64,000 bases of DNA, from assembly GCA_902362375.1 (NCBI GenBank), contig CABIVS010000008.1:142696-206695 (forward strand), in the 5' to 3' direction. Position numbers and translations under genes: made by a program. This document shows, piece after piece, positions 9,699-19,501 of this stretch (its first letter is position 1; every line of letters starts with the position of its first letter). This DNA is from Bacteroidaceae bacterium. Its GTDB lineage: Bacteria > Bacteroidota > Bacteroidia > Bacteroidales > Bacteroidaceae. The notes under the pieces were generated by a model. The model did no database searches, was not told where the DNA came from, and saw only the letters and a program-made list of their open reading frames with translations.

Positions 9699-10553
9699 CT
9701 ATGAAAGGACAGTACCGTTCTCGCCTATGTTTACTTTATCTACATTCCCCTTCTCAAGTTCAATTCGATAATATATGCTACCATCTGCTTTTTCAACATA
9801 CTCCGCTTCGTCAAAACGATATTCTCCATATTGATTATTAAGAGTACTTTTTACCGCTTCAGGCAATTCATTCTGACGTACTTCCCATGAAGTAGAATAC
9901 CAATTTCCAGTCTGGTTGAACAATACATCTTTTGAGATTCCATTATGAATGATATCTACCTCTGTATATCCGAAATCCCAATCATTTCTATCATCTTCTA
10001 CGTCTACTTCCAAGATTCTTGCATTCGGATACTTTTCATTGATGAAGTTTTTCATAGCTTCAGTCAATTGTACAGGAAGATGTTCGGTGTTATCATCATC
10101 AGTGTCTACAATACTTTTAATCAGAGTTCCATCGGCAGAATAATACAAATCTACCTCCTGATTCTGCTTTTCGACTTCAATCACGAAAACAGTTTCAACG
10201 CCTGTCCGTTCCAGTTTGTCTATATCATCCCGTTTCCATGAGGCATATTCGCTGCTCTCAAAAGACGTTTTTACGGCTTGTGGTAATGCATTATAAGGAA
10301 TGTCCGTTTCTGTCATTTGCCATTTTCCATCCTGGGTGAACCATGCAGATGCTTCATATCCGTCATAGAAATCGGCTACATAATATCCGGACTTAGTTTC
10401 CCACTTCACATTTGCAGCATTAGGGAATTTGGATGAGAATGCACTTTGAAGTTCGGCAGGAACAGTTATTGAACCATCGTCATCGTTGTCACAACTTTGC
10501 AGACTCCATGTGACGCTTAGTGCCAGTAAAAGTGTATAAATCTTTAGTTTCAT
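9699..10553 (-). CDS. Lipoprotein with two PepSY-like (DUF2874-type) modules
   Basis: The 284-residue protein begins with a lipoprotein signal peptide and lipobox (LSVTWSLQSC, Cys about 21). The mature part holds two similar beta-rich modules, each with a pattern of a hydrophobic repeat, a WFTQDGKW-like or FNQTGNWYS-like strand, then LP(Q/E)AVK. This is the PepSY-like fold described for Bacteroidota BLIP-like secreted proteins. Such proteins often sit near sensor kinases and may modulate proteases or sensors, but the function is not known. The gene lies 21 bases after its single-module relative, so the two form one operon. Confidence 0.75.
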   Translation of the reverse strand: MKLKIYTLLLALSVTWSLQSCDNDDDGSITVPAELQSAFSSKFPNAANVKWETKSGYYVADFYDGYEASAWFTQDGKWQMTETDIPYNALPQAVKTSFESSEYASWKRDDIDKLERTGVETVFVIEVEKQNQEVDLYYSADGTLIKSIVDTDDDNTEHLPVQLTEAMKNFINEKYPNARILEVDVEDDRNDWDFGYTEVDIIHNGISKDVLFNQTGNWYSTSWEVRQNELPEAVKSTLNNQYGEYRFDEAEYVEKADGSIYYRIELEKGNVDKVNIGENGTVLS

Positions 10554-10574
10554 CTTTGTTCAATTTAAACAGGT

Positions 10575-11012
10575 TTAGAAATCAATATCAATCAAATTAA
10601 ATTTCAGGTCAAACTTCAGTTCCGTACGGTTGGATAGTTTTACTTCATAATCTTTCTTATCTCTCTCAATTTTCAGAATTTTAGCATCAGGGTAATTGGT
10701 CGTTACATATTTCTGAATAGCTGCCGGAATAATTGCTGTAGGTACAGAACTATATTTGCAGTTTACTTCTTCCCAGTTACCTTTGTTATCAAACTCCACT
10801 TTATCACCATTCGTGAAAATCACTTCATAACTTTTATAGAAGAAATCACTTTCCATTTTGGCTAATGCTATTTTGCTATCGGCAAAATGCTGTTTAATGA
10901 ACTGCTGTGCCGGTTGTGGCATTTGAGTTACCTGGATTGGTTTGTCGTCATCTGCACGAGCTACTGTTTGCAAAGTGAAAAGACATACTAATAAGAATAC
11001 TAACTTTTTCAT
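10575..11012 (-). CDS. Secreted PepSY-like (DUF2874-type) protein
   Basis: This 145-residue protein has a cleavable signal peptide (MKKLVFLLVCLFTLQTVARA) and PepSY-like repeats, including YEVIFTNGDKVEFDNKGNWEEV and PDAKILKIERDKKDYEVKLS. It is the first gene of the two-gene PepSY operon and lies divergent to the NEW3-domain/ABC transporter/two-component block. The intergenic region between them carries a 22-bp palindrome array at 11131-11211. A near-consensus -7 box (CATCTTTG on the minus strand) is at 11062-11069. Confidence 0.78.
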   Translation of the reverse strand: MKKLVFLLVCLFTLQTVARADDDKPIQVTQMPQPAQQFIKQHFADSKIALAKMESDFFYKSYEVIFTNGDKVEFDNKGNWEEVNCKYSSVPTAIIPAAIQKYVTTNYPDAKILKIERDKKDYEVKLSNRTELKFDLKFNLIDIDF

Positions 11013-11130
11013 AATCGTTGTTTTTTAAATATTGGTTTTTACTATTATTAATTTTATAATGCAAAGATGAGAGGAGAATCTGAAAAGATTTGGGAATTTT
11101 GAGAATTTCCTCCCAAAAAAATCGAAAAAA

Positions 11131-11211
11131 TATAGTGACGCTATCCGATTAATATAGTGTCACTATATATAAAGGATACCGTCACCATCCTATAGGGATA
11201 GTGTCACTATA
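11131..11211. repeat. Array A: four 15-bp palindromes at exact 22-bp spacing
   Basis: The units start at 11131, 11153, 11175 and 11197. Each is an imperfect palindrome around GATAGTG-W-CACTATC; the second unit (TATAGTGTCACTATA) is perfect. The 7-base spacers differ from each other. The geometry and core sequence match array B at 46806-46886. Placement between divergent promoters suggests a cooperative binding site for a dimeric regulator on one face of the DNA (inference). Confidence 0.8.
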
Positions 11212-11271
11212 ATTTCTTTCTGAAATTAGATTCTTTATGATTCTTTTAAAACTACTAATATACACATCATT

Positions 11272-11279
11272 TATTTTTG
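11272..11279 (+). promoter_or_regulatory. -7 promoter box for the NEW3-domain/ABC operon
   Basis: The plus strand reads TATTTTTG, an exact TAnnTTTG match 51 bases before the ATG at 11330. It excludes a translation start at 11237, which would lie upstream of the transcript. Confidence 0.6.
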
Positions 11280-11329
11280 CACACACAGATTTGACAATAT
11301 TCATATTAAACAACCATAAGAACTTTTTT

Positions 11330-12481
11330 ATGACTATGAGAACAAATTATTTTTTATTATTAGCTATTCTATTGGGGATGCTCCCTATGAGTTACACGCA
11401 CGCCAATGATTCAATACCTAAGAGCGTGATTCTGTACACACCTTACACAAAAATCTCCGTATCTCCCGGAGCGTCAATTGACTACAGTATTGATCTTATC
11501 AACAACACAGACCAGTTGACGAATGCGAATCTTTCTGTCAGCGGATTGTCCGCCAGTTGGAAACACGAAATGAAATCCGGTGGCTGGAGCCTTAGCCAAC
11601 TATCAGTACTTCCCAAAGAGAAAAAGACTTTCAATTTAAAAGTCGAAGTCCCATTAAAGGTGAATAAAGGTAATTATCACTTTGTGGTATATGCCGGAAA
11701 CGCCAAACTTCCGTTGGATGTGGTGGTTGCTCAAAAAGGAACATACCAGACTGAATTTACTACCGACCAACCCAACATGCAGGGAAATTCCAAATCAACC
11801 TTCACTTTCAGCGCCACTTTAAAGAATCAGACTGCCGACCAGCAGCTATATGCTTTGATGGCTAATGCACCCAGAGGTTGGAATGTAGTTTTTAAACCTA
11901 ACTATAAGCAAGCCACTTCTGCACAAGTGGAAGCCAACAGCACTCAAAATGTAAGTATAGATATTACTCCTCCTGCCAATGTAGAAGCCGGCAGTTACAA
12001 AATTCCGGTACGTGCCGCTACAGGTACCACTTCTGCCGAATTGGAACTGGAAGTGGTTGTTACCGGCTCTTATCAAATGGAACTGACTACTCCCCGTGGG
12101 CTATTGAGTACAGATGTCACAGCAGGTGATATAAAGAAAATAGAACTGGAAGTCAGAAACACAGGCTCTTCATTACTGAAAGATATTCAGCTATCTGCCA
12201 ATAAACCTGCTGACTGGGAAGTAACTTTCGAACCTTCAAAAATCGATGCACTAAAAGCTGGAGAGACATCAACGGTTATGGCTACTTTGAAAGCTTCTAA
12301 AAAAGCATTGCCAGGCGACTATGTGACTACCATCATGGCAAAAACTCCTGAAGTAAATGCCGATGCGCAGTTCAGAGTTGCAGTAAAAACTCCGATGATA
12401 TGGGGATGGGTAGGCGTTCTTATCATTATTGCCACCATCGGCGTGGTTTACTACCTGTTCCGTAAATATGGAAGGAGGTAA
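11330..12481 (+). CDS. NEW3-domain (COG1470-like) membrane-anchored protein
   Basis: This 383-residue protein has a signal peptide (MRTNYFLLLAILLGMLPMSYTHA), three or so beta-sandwich repeats of the NEW3/COG1470 type (each ending like PLKVNKGNYHFVV, PANVEAGSYKIPV or ALPGDYVTTIMA), and one C-terminal transmembrane helix (MIWGWVGVLIIIATIGVVYYL) followed by KYGRR. The folded part should face the periplasm. It is the first gene of an operon with the ABC ATPase (4-base gap) and permease, and genes of this type often accompany ABC-2 exporters. The ATG at 11330 (MTMRTN) is preferred to the upstream in-frame start because of the promoter at 11272. Confidence 0.8.
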   Translation: MTMRTNYFLLLAILLGMLPMSYTHANDSIPKSVILYTPYTKISVSPGASIDYSIDLINNTDQLTNANLSVSGLSASWKHEMKSGGWSLSQLSVLPKEKKTFNLKVEVPLKVNKGNYHFVVYAGNAKLPLDVVVAQKGTYQTEFTTDQPNMQGNSKSTFTFSATLKNQTADQQLYALMANAPRGWNVVFKPNYKQATSAQVEANSTQNVSIDITPPANVEAGSYKIPVRAATGTTSAELELEVVVTGSYQMELTTPRGLLSTDVTAGDIKKIELEVRNTGSSLLKDIQLSANKPADWEVTFEPSKIDALKAGETSTVMATLKASKKALPGDYVTTIMAKTPEVNADAQFRVAVKTPMIWGWVGVLIIIATIGVVYYLFRKYGRR

Positions 12482-12484
12482 ATT

Positions 12485-13228
12485 ATGGGCGAACAAGTGA
12501 TCGTACTTACCGATTTGACCAAACAATACGGTAATTTCACTGCTGTAGATCATATTCGCCTGAATATCCGGAAAGGAGAAATCTTCGGATTGCTGGGACC
12601 GAATGGTGCTGGAAAATCAACTACTATCTTAATGATGTTGGGATTGACAGAGCCTACTTCGGGAACAGTTGAAATTTGTGGAATCAATTCTACTACACAC
12701 CCCATTGAAGTAAAAAGGAAAATTGGGTATTTGCCAGAAGATGTAGGATTCTATGATGATATGACTGGACCGGAGAATTTGATCTATACAGCGCGATTAA
12801 ATGGTATTGCTGATAAAGAGGCAAAAACTAAGGCTATGGAACTGATGAAGCGGGTAGGCCTTGAAGATCAGTTAGGCAAAAAGACCGGGAAATATTCTCG
12901 TGGTATGAGACAGCGGTTGGGATTGGCTGATGTACTTATTAAAAATCCGGAGATTATAATTCTCGATGAGCCGACTTCAGGGATTGACCCTGCAGGTGTT
13001 CAGGAATTTATCGAACTGATTCGCTGGTTGAGTAAAGAAGAAGGACTGACTGTGCTTTTCTCTTCCCATCATCTGGATCAGGTACAGAAAGTGTGCGACC
13101 GGGTAGGTTTGTTCAGTAATGGCCAATTACTTGCTTTGATCGATATGGCAGAATTGAAAGATAAGAAGCAGGAATTATCTGATATTTATAACCATTATTT
13201 TGAGGAAGGAGGAGAAAGGCATGAATAA
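12485..13228 (+). CDS. ABC transporter ATP-binding protein
   Basis: This 247-residue nucleotide-binding subunit has Walker A GPNGAGKST (about residue 39), signature YSRGMRQRLGLA, Walker B IIILDEPTSGID and the H-loop SSHHLDQ. It belongs to the ABC-2 exporter (CcmA/NatA-like) group. It lies between the NEW3-domain gene and its permease; its stop overlaps the permease start by 8 bases, so the two are translationally linked. The substrate cannot be read from the sequence. Confidence 0.93.
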   Translation: MGEQVIVLTDLTKQYGNFTAVDHIRLNIRKGEIFGLLGPNGAGKSTTILMMLGLTEPTSGTVEICGINSTTHPIEVKRKIGYLPEDVGFYDDMTGPENLIYTARLNGIADKEAKTKAMELMKRVGLEDQLGKKTGKYSRGMRQRLGLADVLIKNPEIIILDEPTSGIDPAGVQEFIELIRWLSKEEGLTVLFSSHHLDQVQKVCDRVGLFSNGQLLALIDMAELKDKKQELSDIYNHYFEEGGERHE

Positions 13229-14177
13229 AGTCAATCATCCTTTTTGGGTTATCGTCAACAAGGAAATTTCCGATCATGTCAAAAGTTGGCGTTTTATTAT
13301 ATTAATAGGTATTATAGCACTTACCTGTATGGGGTCGCTATATACGGCACTCACCAATATTAGTGAAGCCATCAAACCTAATGATCCGGACGGTTCGTTT
13401 CTTTTCTTGAAGTTGTTTACGGTTTCAGATGGGACTCTCCCCTCTTTTGTGCTGTTTATTAACTTCTTAGGGCCTCTATTGGGAATCGCTTTGGGATTTG
13501 ATGCAGTCAATTCCGAACAAAATAAAGGAACATTGAGCCGTATGCTGTCCCAGCCTATTCATCGCGATTGCATTATCAATGCGAAGTTTGTGGCTGCTCT
13601 GATTGTGATAGGTATCATGTTGTTTGTATTGGGCTTTCTGGTGATGGGATGTGGACTGATTGCTATTGGCATTCCTCCCACGGCAGAAGAGTTTTGGAGA
13701 ATTGTTTTCTTCATCATTACCAGTATCTTTTATGTAGCATTCTGGTTGAATCTGGCTATTCTGTTTTCACTCCGTTTCCGTCAGGCAGCGACTTCCGCAT
13801 TAGCATCTGTGGCTGTTTGGTTGTTTTTTAGCGTATTCTATACCATGATTGTTAATTTGGTGGCTAAAGGGTTGAGTCCGTCACAGATGGCATCACCTTA
13901 TCAGATTATCAGTTATCAGAAGTTTATTCTAGGGTTGATGCGTTTGGCGCCAAGTGAACTGTTTAATGAAGCTACCACCACATTACTGATGCCTTCTGTC
14001 AGAAGTTTGGGACCATTGACTATGGAACAGGTACAGGGAGCTATCCCTAGTCCGCTCCCATTGGGACAAAGTCTTTTAGTTGTATGGCCGCAGCTGACCG
14101 GATTGATTGCGGCAACGGTTATTTGCTTCGCTATTTCTTATATCATGTTTATGAGGAGAGAAATACGCTCCAGATAA
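13221..14177 (+). CDS. ABC-2 type permease
   Basis: This 318-residue permease has a cytoplasmic N-terminus (MNKVNHPFWVIVNKEISDHV), a first membrane helix at about 21-45, a periplasmic loop and a cluster of five more helices, the NosY/ABC2_membrane_2 layout. The ATG at 13221 follows a strong Shine-Dalgarno (GGAGGAGAAAGG) inside the ATPase coding sequence. With the preceding two genes it forms a likely exporter of the membrane-stress or multidrug type. The downstream two-component pair is convergent, so regulation by it is only a possibility. Confidence 0.9.
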   Translation: MNKVNHPFWVIVNKEISDHVKSWRFIILIGIIALTCMGSLYTALTNISEAIKPNDPDGSFLFLKLFTVSDGTLPSFVLFINFLGPLLGIALGFDAVNSEQNKGTLSRMLSQPIHRDCIINAKFVAALIVIGIMLFVLGFLVMGCGLIAIGIPPTAEEFWRIVFFIITSIFYVAFWLNLAILFSLRFRQAATSALASVAVWLFFSVFYTMIVNLVAKGLSPSQMASPYQIISYQKFILGLMRLAPSELFNEATTTLLMPSVRSLGPLTMEQVQGAIPSPLPLGQSLLVVWPQLTGLIAATVICFAISYIMFMRREIRSR

Positions 14178-14195
14178 CTGATTCATCATAAAAAG

Positions 14196-14288
14196 ACAAA
14201 GGACACGGAGAAACAGGTGAATGGATATACCTGGCAAATTGGTTTATGATAACCGACAGGTCGTTCACTTTAAATCCGTGTCCTTTGT
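14196..14288. terminator. Long inverted repeat between converging genes
   Basis: The arms ACAAAGGACACGGA (14196-14209) and TCCGTGTCCTTTGT (14275-14288) match perfectly over 14 bases around a 65-base loop. It lies between the converging permease and kinase genes and may end transcription both ways. The same layout and a related CACGGA/TCCGTG core occur at 63602-63685. Confidence 0.6.
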
Positions 14289-14307
14289 GTTTTCCGGGTG
14301 AATCTTA

Positions 14308-15579
14308 TCATTGGGAAATCTCGAAGCAATGTTCATTCTGCTCGAAGTAATAATTTATATTCAGATGTTGCAAACGACAGATGGAATCGGCTATAGCTAA
14401 TCCCAGCCCTGTAGATCCTTCCTTTTTGCTACCCTGATAGAAACGTTCGAAGATATGTTCCTTGTCCAGCGGATGCTCCACCCCCGAATTTCGGAAAGTA
14501 ATACCGTTCTTAGTAACGGTGATTCGGATATGTCCCCCGTCAATATTATGTACAAATGCATTTTTCAGGAGGTTAGTGAGTAAAGCAACAGCCAGAGATT
14601 CGTTCATTGTCACCTTGAAAACACCTTGTTCATCTATCGTGACTTCTATGTTGCGATAATCATAAACTTCTTCGTAATCTTGCAGATATTGTTTGAGAAG
14701 TACATTGAATTCCAATTCTTTGGTATCGGTAAACTGGCCATTATCAATTTTGGAAAGCAATAATAGAGACTTGTTTAATTTAGTGATGTATTCTAAAGTC
14801 TGATGCGTTTTCATCAGTTCTTCCAGTTGTTTTTCTGATAGCGAATCATCTTCCATCAACATTTCCAATCGGTTACGGCAAATAGCAAGTGGAGTTTGTA
14901 TCTCGTGTGAAGCATTTCCGATAAACTGTTTTTGTTGTTCGAACATTTGCTCCGTACGTTCTACATAACGGATGGCAGCCTCATTTAATTTCCGGAATTC
15001 CGTGATTTGAGTATTGTTACTCAAAGGTTTATTCCTTTTCCCTGTTTGATAACCGTCCAGCCAGTGCAGAAGTACATAGAGCGGTCGCATATTCCGGTAA
15101 AATACCCATACGGAAATAATAATAATGCAGAATAATAAAGCTACATATAGAAATATAATCCACACCTGGATAGCATCTCTCAAATCATCTTTTTCAATAC
15201 TGGGGGTCGATACTGTCAGTTCGTGGTATCGTCCTTCATCGTCTTTAAAGATAGTAGTAAGAATACGTGCCGGCTCGGTTTCTCCTTTCTCTTCAATATA
15301 TACCATAGAGTCTTTATACTGAATATCGTCCTGACTTTCCGCATATTCTTTGCTCACTTCCATCATATAATATTGATTGTTGGAACCGTTAGTTTTAGAC
15401 GGTAGCTCCTCTCCTGCCAATGCCCGGATAATGATGGTTTCCGAATAATCTTCCAAAGCGTCATCCACTTCATCGTTGACTTCATCGATCATCGTAACGT
15501 AAAAAAAGATAGCCCAAACCGTCAGTATAAGGGTCAGAGCAAGTGTAATACGAAGAATGATGTAATATATTAATTTCAT
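14308..15579 (-). CDS. Sensor histidine kinase
   Basis: This 423-residue membrane kinase has a helix at about 5-30, a periplasmic sensor region to about 140 (with DDALEDYSETIIIRALAGEE), a second helix (VWIIFLYVALLFCIIIISVWVFY), HisKA with the phosphate-accepting His225 in NASHEIQTPLA, and a HATPase_c domain with LLTNLLKNAFVHN and GSTGLGLAIAD. The ATG at 15579 is chosen over an upstream TTG. It follows its response regulator by 21 bases in one operon. Confidence 0.93.
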   Translation of the reverse strand: MKLIYYIILRITLALTLILTVWAIFFYVTMIDEVNDEVDDALEDYSETIIIRALAGEELPSKTNGSNNQYYMMEVSKEYAESQDDIQYKDSMVYIEEKGETEPARILTTIFKDDEGRYHELTVSTPSIEKDDLRDAIQVWIIFLYVALLFCIIIISVWVFYRNMRPLYVLLHWLDGYQTGKRNKPLSNNTQITEFRKLNEAAIRYVERTEQMFEQQKQFIGNASHEIQTPLAICRNRLEMLMEDDSLSEKQLEELMKTHQTLEYITKLNKSLLLLSKIDNGQFTDTKELEFNVLLKQYLQDYEEVYDYRNIEVTIDEQGVFKVTMNESLAVALLTNLLKNAFVHNIDGGHIRITVTKNGITFRNSGVEHPLDKEHIFERFYQGSKKEGSTGLGLAIADSICRLQHLNINYYFEQNEHCFEISQ

Positions 15580-15600
15580 GGACAATAATCTCTTTCTTTT

Positions 15601-16278
15601 TTATTCTACCACCATTTTATATCCAAATCCATAGACCGCTTTAATTTCAATCGTTGCACCCGAATCTTTGAGCTTTTTGCGAAGATTCTTGATCTGTGCA
15701 TATATGAAATCAAAATTATCAACCTGATCGATATGATCTCCCCATACAGATTCGGCTAAGGTATTTTTATTGATTAATCTTCCGGGGCGGTTGATGAAAT
15801 ATAATAGGATATCATACTCTTTTCTATTTAGTTCCACTTCCAGATCATTCACAAAGACACGATACTTATCCGGTTCTATCCGTACATTGCCCTGGCGGAT
15901 ATCAATCTCTCCATCGTGCTGATGACGGCGGATCACGCTTTTAATACGTGCATTTAATTCAACCAGATGAAAGGGTTTCGGCAAATAATCATCAGCTCCG
16001 AGTTCTAATCCCAAGACTTTGTCTTCCAGGGAGTCTTTGGCGGAAATAATAATCACATTTTCCCGTTTATGGAGTGCTTTCAATCGTTCGAGAAGATCAA
16101 GTCCGCTTCCGTCCGGCAGCATGATGTCCAATAAGATACAATCATAGTTGTAATCTTCAATTTTGCGTAGAGCAGAATTGAAGTCACCGGCTGTTTCTAC
16201 CACGTAACGTTCTTTTTCAAGTGAACATTGAATCAGTTCTCTCAAAGAGGGTTCGTCTTCTACAATCAATATCTTCAT
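15601..16278 (-). CDS. OmpR/PhoB-type response regulator
   Basis: The protein has 225 residues with a receiver domain (acidic pocket ED at 7-8, phosphorylated Asp51 in ILLDIMLPDGSG, KPFH near 101) and a winged-helix DNA-binding domain (about 130-224, ending AVYGFGYKMVVE). It partners with the histidine kinase immediately downstream. A clear Shine-Dalgarno (AAAGGAGAAC) precedes the ATG. The nearby ABC transporter and PepSY genes are plausible targets, but no binding site could be assigned. Confidence 0.95.
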   Translation of the reverse strand: MKILIVEDEPSLRELIQCSLEKERYVVETAGDFNSALRKIEDYNYDCILLDIMLPDGSGLDLLERLKALHKRENVIIISAKDSLEDKVLGLELGADDYLPKPFHLVELNARIKSVIRRHQHDGEIDIRQGNVRIEPDKYRVFVNDLEVELNRKEYDILLYFINRPGRLINKNTLAESVWGDHIDQVDNFDFIYAQIKNLRKKLKDSGATIEIKAVYGFGYKMVVE

Positions 16279-16358
16279 AATTTTGTTCTCCTTTCTTTTT
16301 TACATACTGCAAAGAAAAGGGATATTTCTGAAATAAAACTGAAATGGAAGGAAAAAAG

Positions 16359-16396
16359 AAAAGGATGAAAACGATTCAATCGCTTTCATCCTTTTT
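16359..16396 (-). terminator. Terminator after proS
   Basis: The arms AAAAGGATGAAAACGAT and ATCGCTTTCATCCTTTTT pair around a short loop 22 bases after the proS stop, with an A-rich plus strand that gives a U-rich transcript end. Confidence 0.85.
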
Positions 16397-16417
16397 ATAA
16401 TGATATACAATTTCTAT

Positions 16418-17911
<1,494 letters not shown>

Positions 17912-17955
17912 TATATTTTTCTATTTAAAGTTTTCTTGAGTGTTAAAACAGGGTG

Positions 17956-17963
17956 CAAAAATA
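17956..17963 (-). promoter_or_regulatory. -7 promoter box for proS
   Basis: The minus strand reads TATTTTTG, an exact TAnnTTTG match about 45 bases before the proS ATG. Confidence 0.6.
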
Positions 17964-18081
17964 CGAAAAATGCATGAACTGCCCTATTCTTCATGCATTA
18001 ATTTTCTAAAGTCATGTGCTTCCATATTACATATCTCATTTTTCATATTCGTTATATGGTTGCATCCCCGACTATGTTTGT

Positions 18082-18510
18082 TCAGCATAGTGCCTTTTTG
18101 AGAACTAAAGGCACTATGACCCGATGAAAAGGTTTTATACAAAAGAAATAAGCTTTTCCTACCCAATTATGGTATTTTACTAATGTGGTAACCTCAATCA
18201 TTTGTTTTCCTGTTTCCAATGGTGTAATGAGAATATCGACATAAAACAATAAATGTTTATCGTCTTTTCTCATAATTGCTTCTTGCTTGTCTTCCTCTAT
18301 AATAAGTTCTTCACTTTCAATAGCTTTAGTTTCTATACCGAAAGGTTTGACTAAACAGGCCCTTATTGCATACAACATTCGGAGCCAAGCGGGGTTATGA
18401 GCAAAGACTTTTAAAATAATATCTTTAGGAGACAGATGGTTTTCTGTAACTTCTATGGAAAAACTGTCACTGTAATCTACGGGGAGATATTTCTCTATTT
18501 TCTTAGCCAT
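18082..18510 (-). CDS. DUF2867 family protein
   Basis: This 142-residue cytoplasmic protein has no signal peptide. It contains PVDYSDSFSIEV, HNPAWLRMLYAIRACLVKPFGIET and the C-terminal VKYHNWVGKAYFFCIKPFHR, a pattern resembling DUF2867, a family seen alone or fused to NAD-binding domains. Its function is not known. It stands as a single gene between proS and tRNA-Gly on the same strand. A moderate-quality reading frame with normal codon use supports it being real. Confidence 0.78.
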   Translation of the reverse strand: MAKKIEKYLPVDYSDSFSIEVTENHLSPKDIILKVFAHNPAWLRMLYAIRACLVKPFGIETKAIESEELIIEEDKQEAIMRKDDKHLLFYVDILITPLETGKQMIEVTTLVKYHNWVGKAYFFCIKPFHRVIVPLVLKKALC

Positions 18511-18609
18511 ATTGGTTATTCAATTAGGGTTATTTTACAATATGTTCAGTTTAGGTTTACTCCGATAATAGGTAAAACCATGGAAAAAGGAGGCTTGAAA
18601 AATAAAAAA

Positions 18610-18641
18610 ATCAGGCAGTTTATTTAAGATAACCACCTGAT
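18610..18641 (-). terminator. Terminator after tRNA-Gly
   Basis: The arms ATCAGGCAGTT and AACCACCTGAT are separated by 10 bases and followed on the minus strand by a run of T. It lies 10 bases after the tRNA 3' end. Confidence 0.75.
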
Positions 18642-18650
18642 TTTCAAAAG

Positions 18651-18723
18651 AGCGGTAAACGAGGCTCGAACTCGCGACCCCCAGCTTGGGAAGCTAGTGC
18701 TCTACCAACTGAGCTATTACCGC
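18651..18723 (-). tRNA. tRNA-Gly (anticodon CCC)
   Basis: The 73-base cloverleaf is complete: acceptor stem GCGGTAA/TTACCGC, D arm with AGCTCAGTTGGTAGAGC, anticodon stem CTAGC/GCTGG around loop TTCCCAA, and T arm GTTCGAGCC. Anticodon CCC reads GGG glycine codons. The discriminator base is T and CCA is not encoded. Confidence 0.96.
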
Positions 18724-18769
18724 ATGCTTACTGCATTTCTCGACTCAAAAGCCTTATGAAATGGTGATG

Positions 18770-18777
18770 CAAAGGTA
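18770..18777 (-). promoter_or_regulatory. -7 promoter box for tRNA-Gly
   Basis: The minus strand reads TACCTTTG, with a TTTG element 18 bases upstream (18796-18799), close to the Bacteroides -33/-7 layout. Confidence 0.7.
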
Positions 18778-19144
18778 AACATAATTTTTATATCTCAAAT
18801 AAAATCGCAGAAATTTTAATGCAAGAAAAAAGTGAAATCAAGGTCTCTTCAACTCTTTTGTGTTGCTGAAAAAACAACCGGATATGAAAAAACGCATATT
18901 AGTGACCCGCATAATTAAAAATATACAGACTGACGATAGTCCCTATAGGAAAAACTCCAGGATTTCTGGTTAATAAGATTCAGACACAAACTAATTTAGT
19001 GGATAATCTATCAATAGGTTCTAACTAGAGAACAAATATTGAATATGTGAGACTAAAGTTGCTTATATTGTTTCAAATAGATAGTTTTAGTCTCTAGTAA
19101 AATAAATAAGATTTAGAAACCAACGGGTGCTTTATGAGCTGTTT

Positions 19145-19240
19145 GGGAGCTTGCTTTTAAAGGGGAGAACACGCTTCTCACCGACCAACGACTGGTTCCA
19201 TTTAAAGGAACGGAGCTTTTCATTTAAAGAAACGGCTCCA
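19145..19240. repeat. Array E: degenerate 22-bp-phased repeat upstream of the efflux operon
   Basis: AACG cores occur at 19187, 19209 and 19231 (spacing 22 and 22), and TTTAAA linkers at 19156, 19201 and 19223. Palindromic pieces include GAGAACACGCTTCTC (19165-19179) and ACCAACGACTGGTT (19184-19197). The periodicity resembles arrays A-C, but the units are poorly conserved. Confidence 0.4.
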
Positions 19241-19501
19241 ATATGTATTTATATTTTGTATATTCAAGTAGTTTATATCCATTAATAACACGTATATTGT
19301 ATATACTTGCATTATTTTATGCATCATTTTTTCTATCTGATCGAAATGACACAAGCGTGATTCAAAGAGAAGATGAAAAATAGAACATCTTATAAAAAAG
19401 CGTTGAAAACTCCTTTTGTTGTATCGCTATATTCTTTCTAATGAACAAACCTCTCTTTTCATCTGTTAGAATATCTCAAATTCAGATATAACCTAACCAG
19501 T

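Larger units (their letters stand above)
11013..11329. other. Divergent intergenic region carrying a phased palindrome array
   Basis: The 317 bases between the divergent PepSY gene and NEW3-domain gene hold a near-consensus minus-strand promoter (11062-11069), the four-unit 22-bp array (11131-11211) and a plus-strand -7 box (11272-11279). No open reading frame of substance is seen in it. Confidence 0.7.
18724..19501. other. 778-base gene-free region between tRNA-Gly and the efflux operon
   Basis: The region contains the tRNA promoter (18770-18777), an inverted repeat GAGACTAAA (19049-19057)/TTTAGTCTC (19086-19094), and a block of about 90 bases at 19145-19240 with AACG cores and TTTAAA linkers at about 22-bp spacing. 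It is otherwise A/T-rich without a credible gene. The efflux operon promoter could not be pinned to a consensus box. Confidence 0.6.

Noticed and set aside
11131..11211. CRISPR-like array
   Set aside because: The repeats are only 14-15 bp with 7-8 bp spacers, and no cas genes are present; this is not a CRISPR.
11237..11329. Upstream in-frame extension of the NEW3-domain protein
   Set aside because: The promoter box at 11272-11279 places the start of transcription downstream of this codon.
17984..18166. 60-codon frame overlapping the end of the DUF2867 gene
   Set aside because: It is out of frame with the real gene, has no family resemblance and no promoter or ribosome-binding signal.
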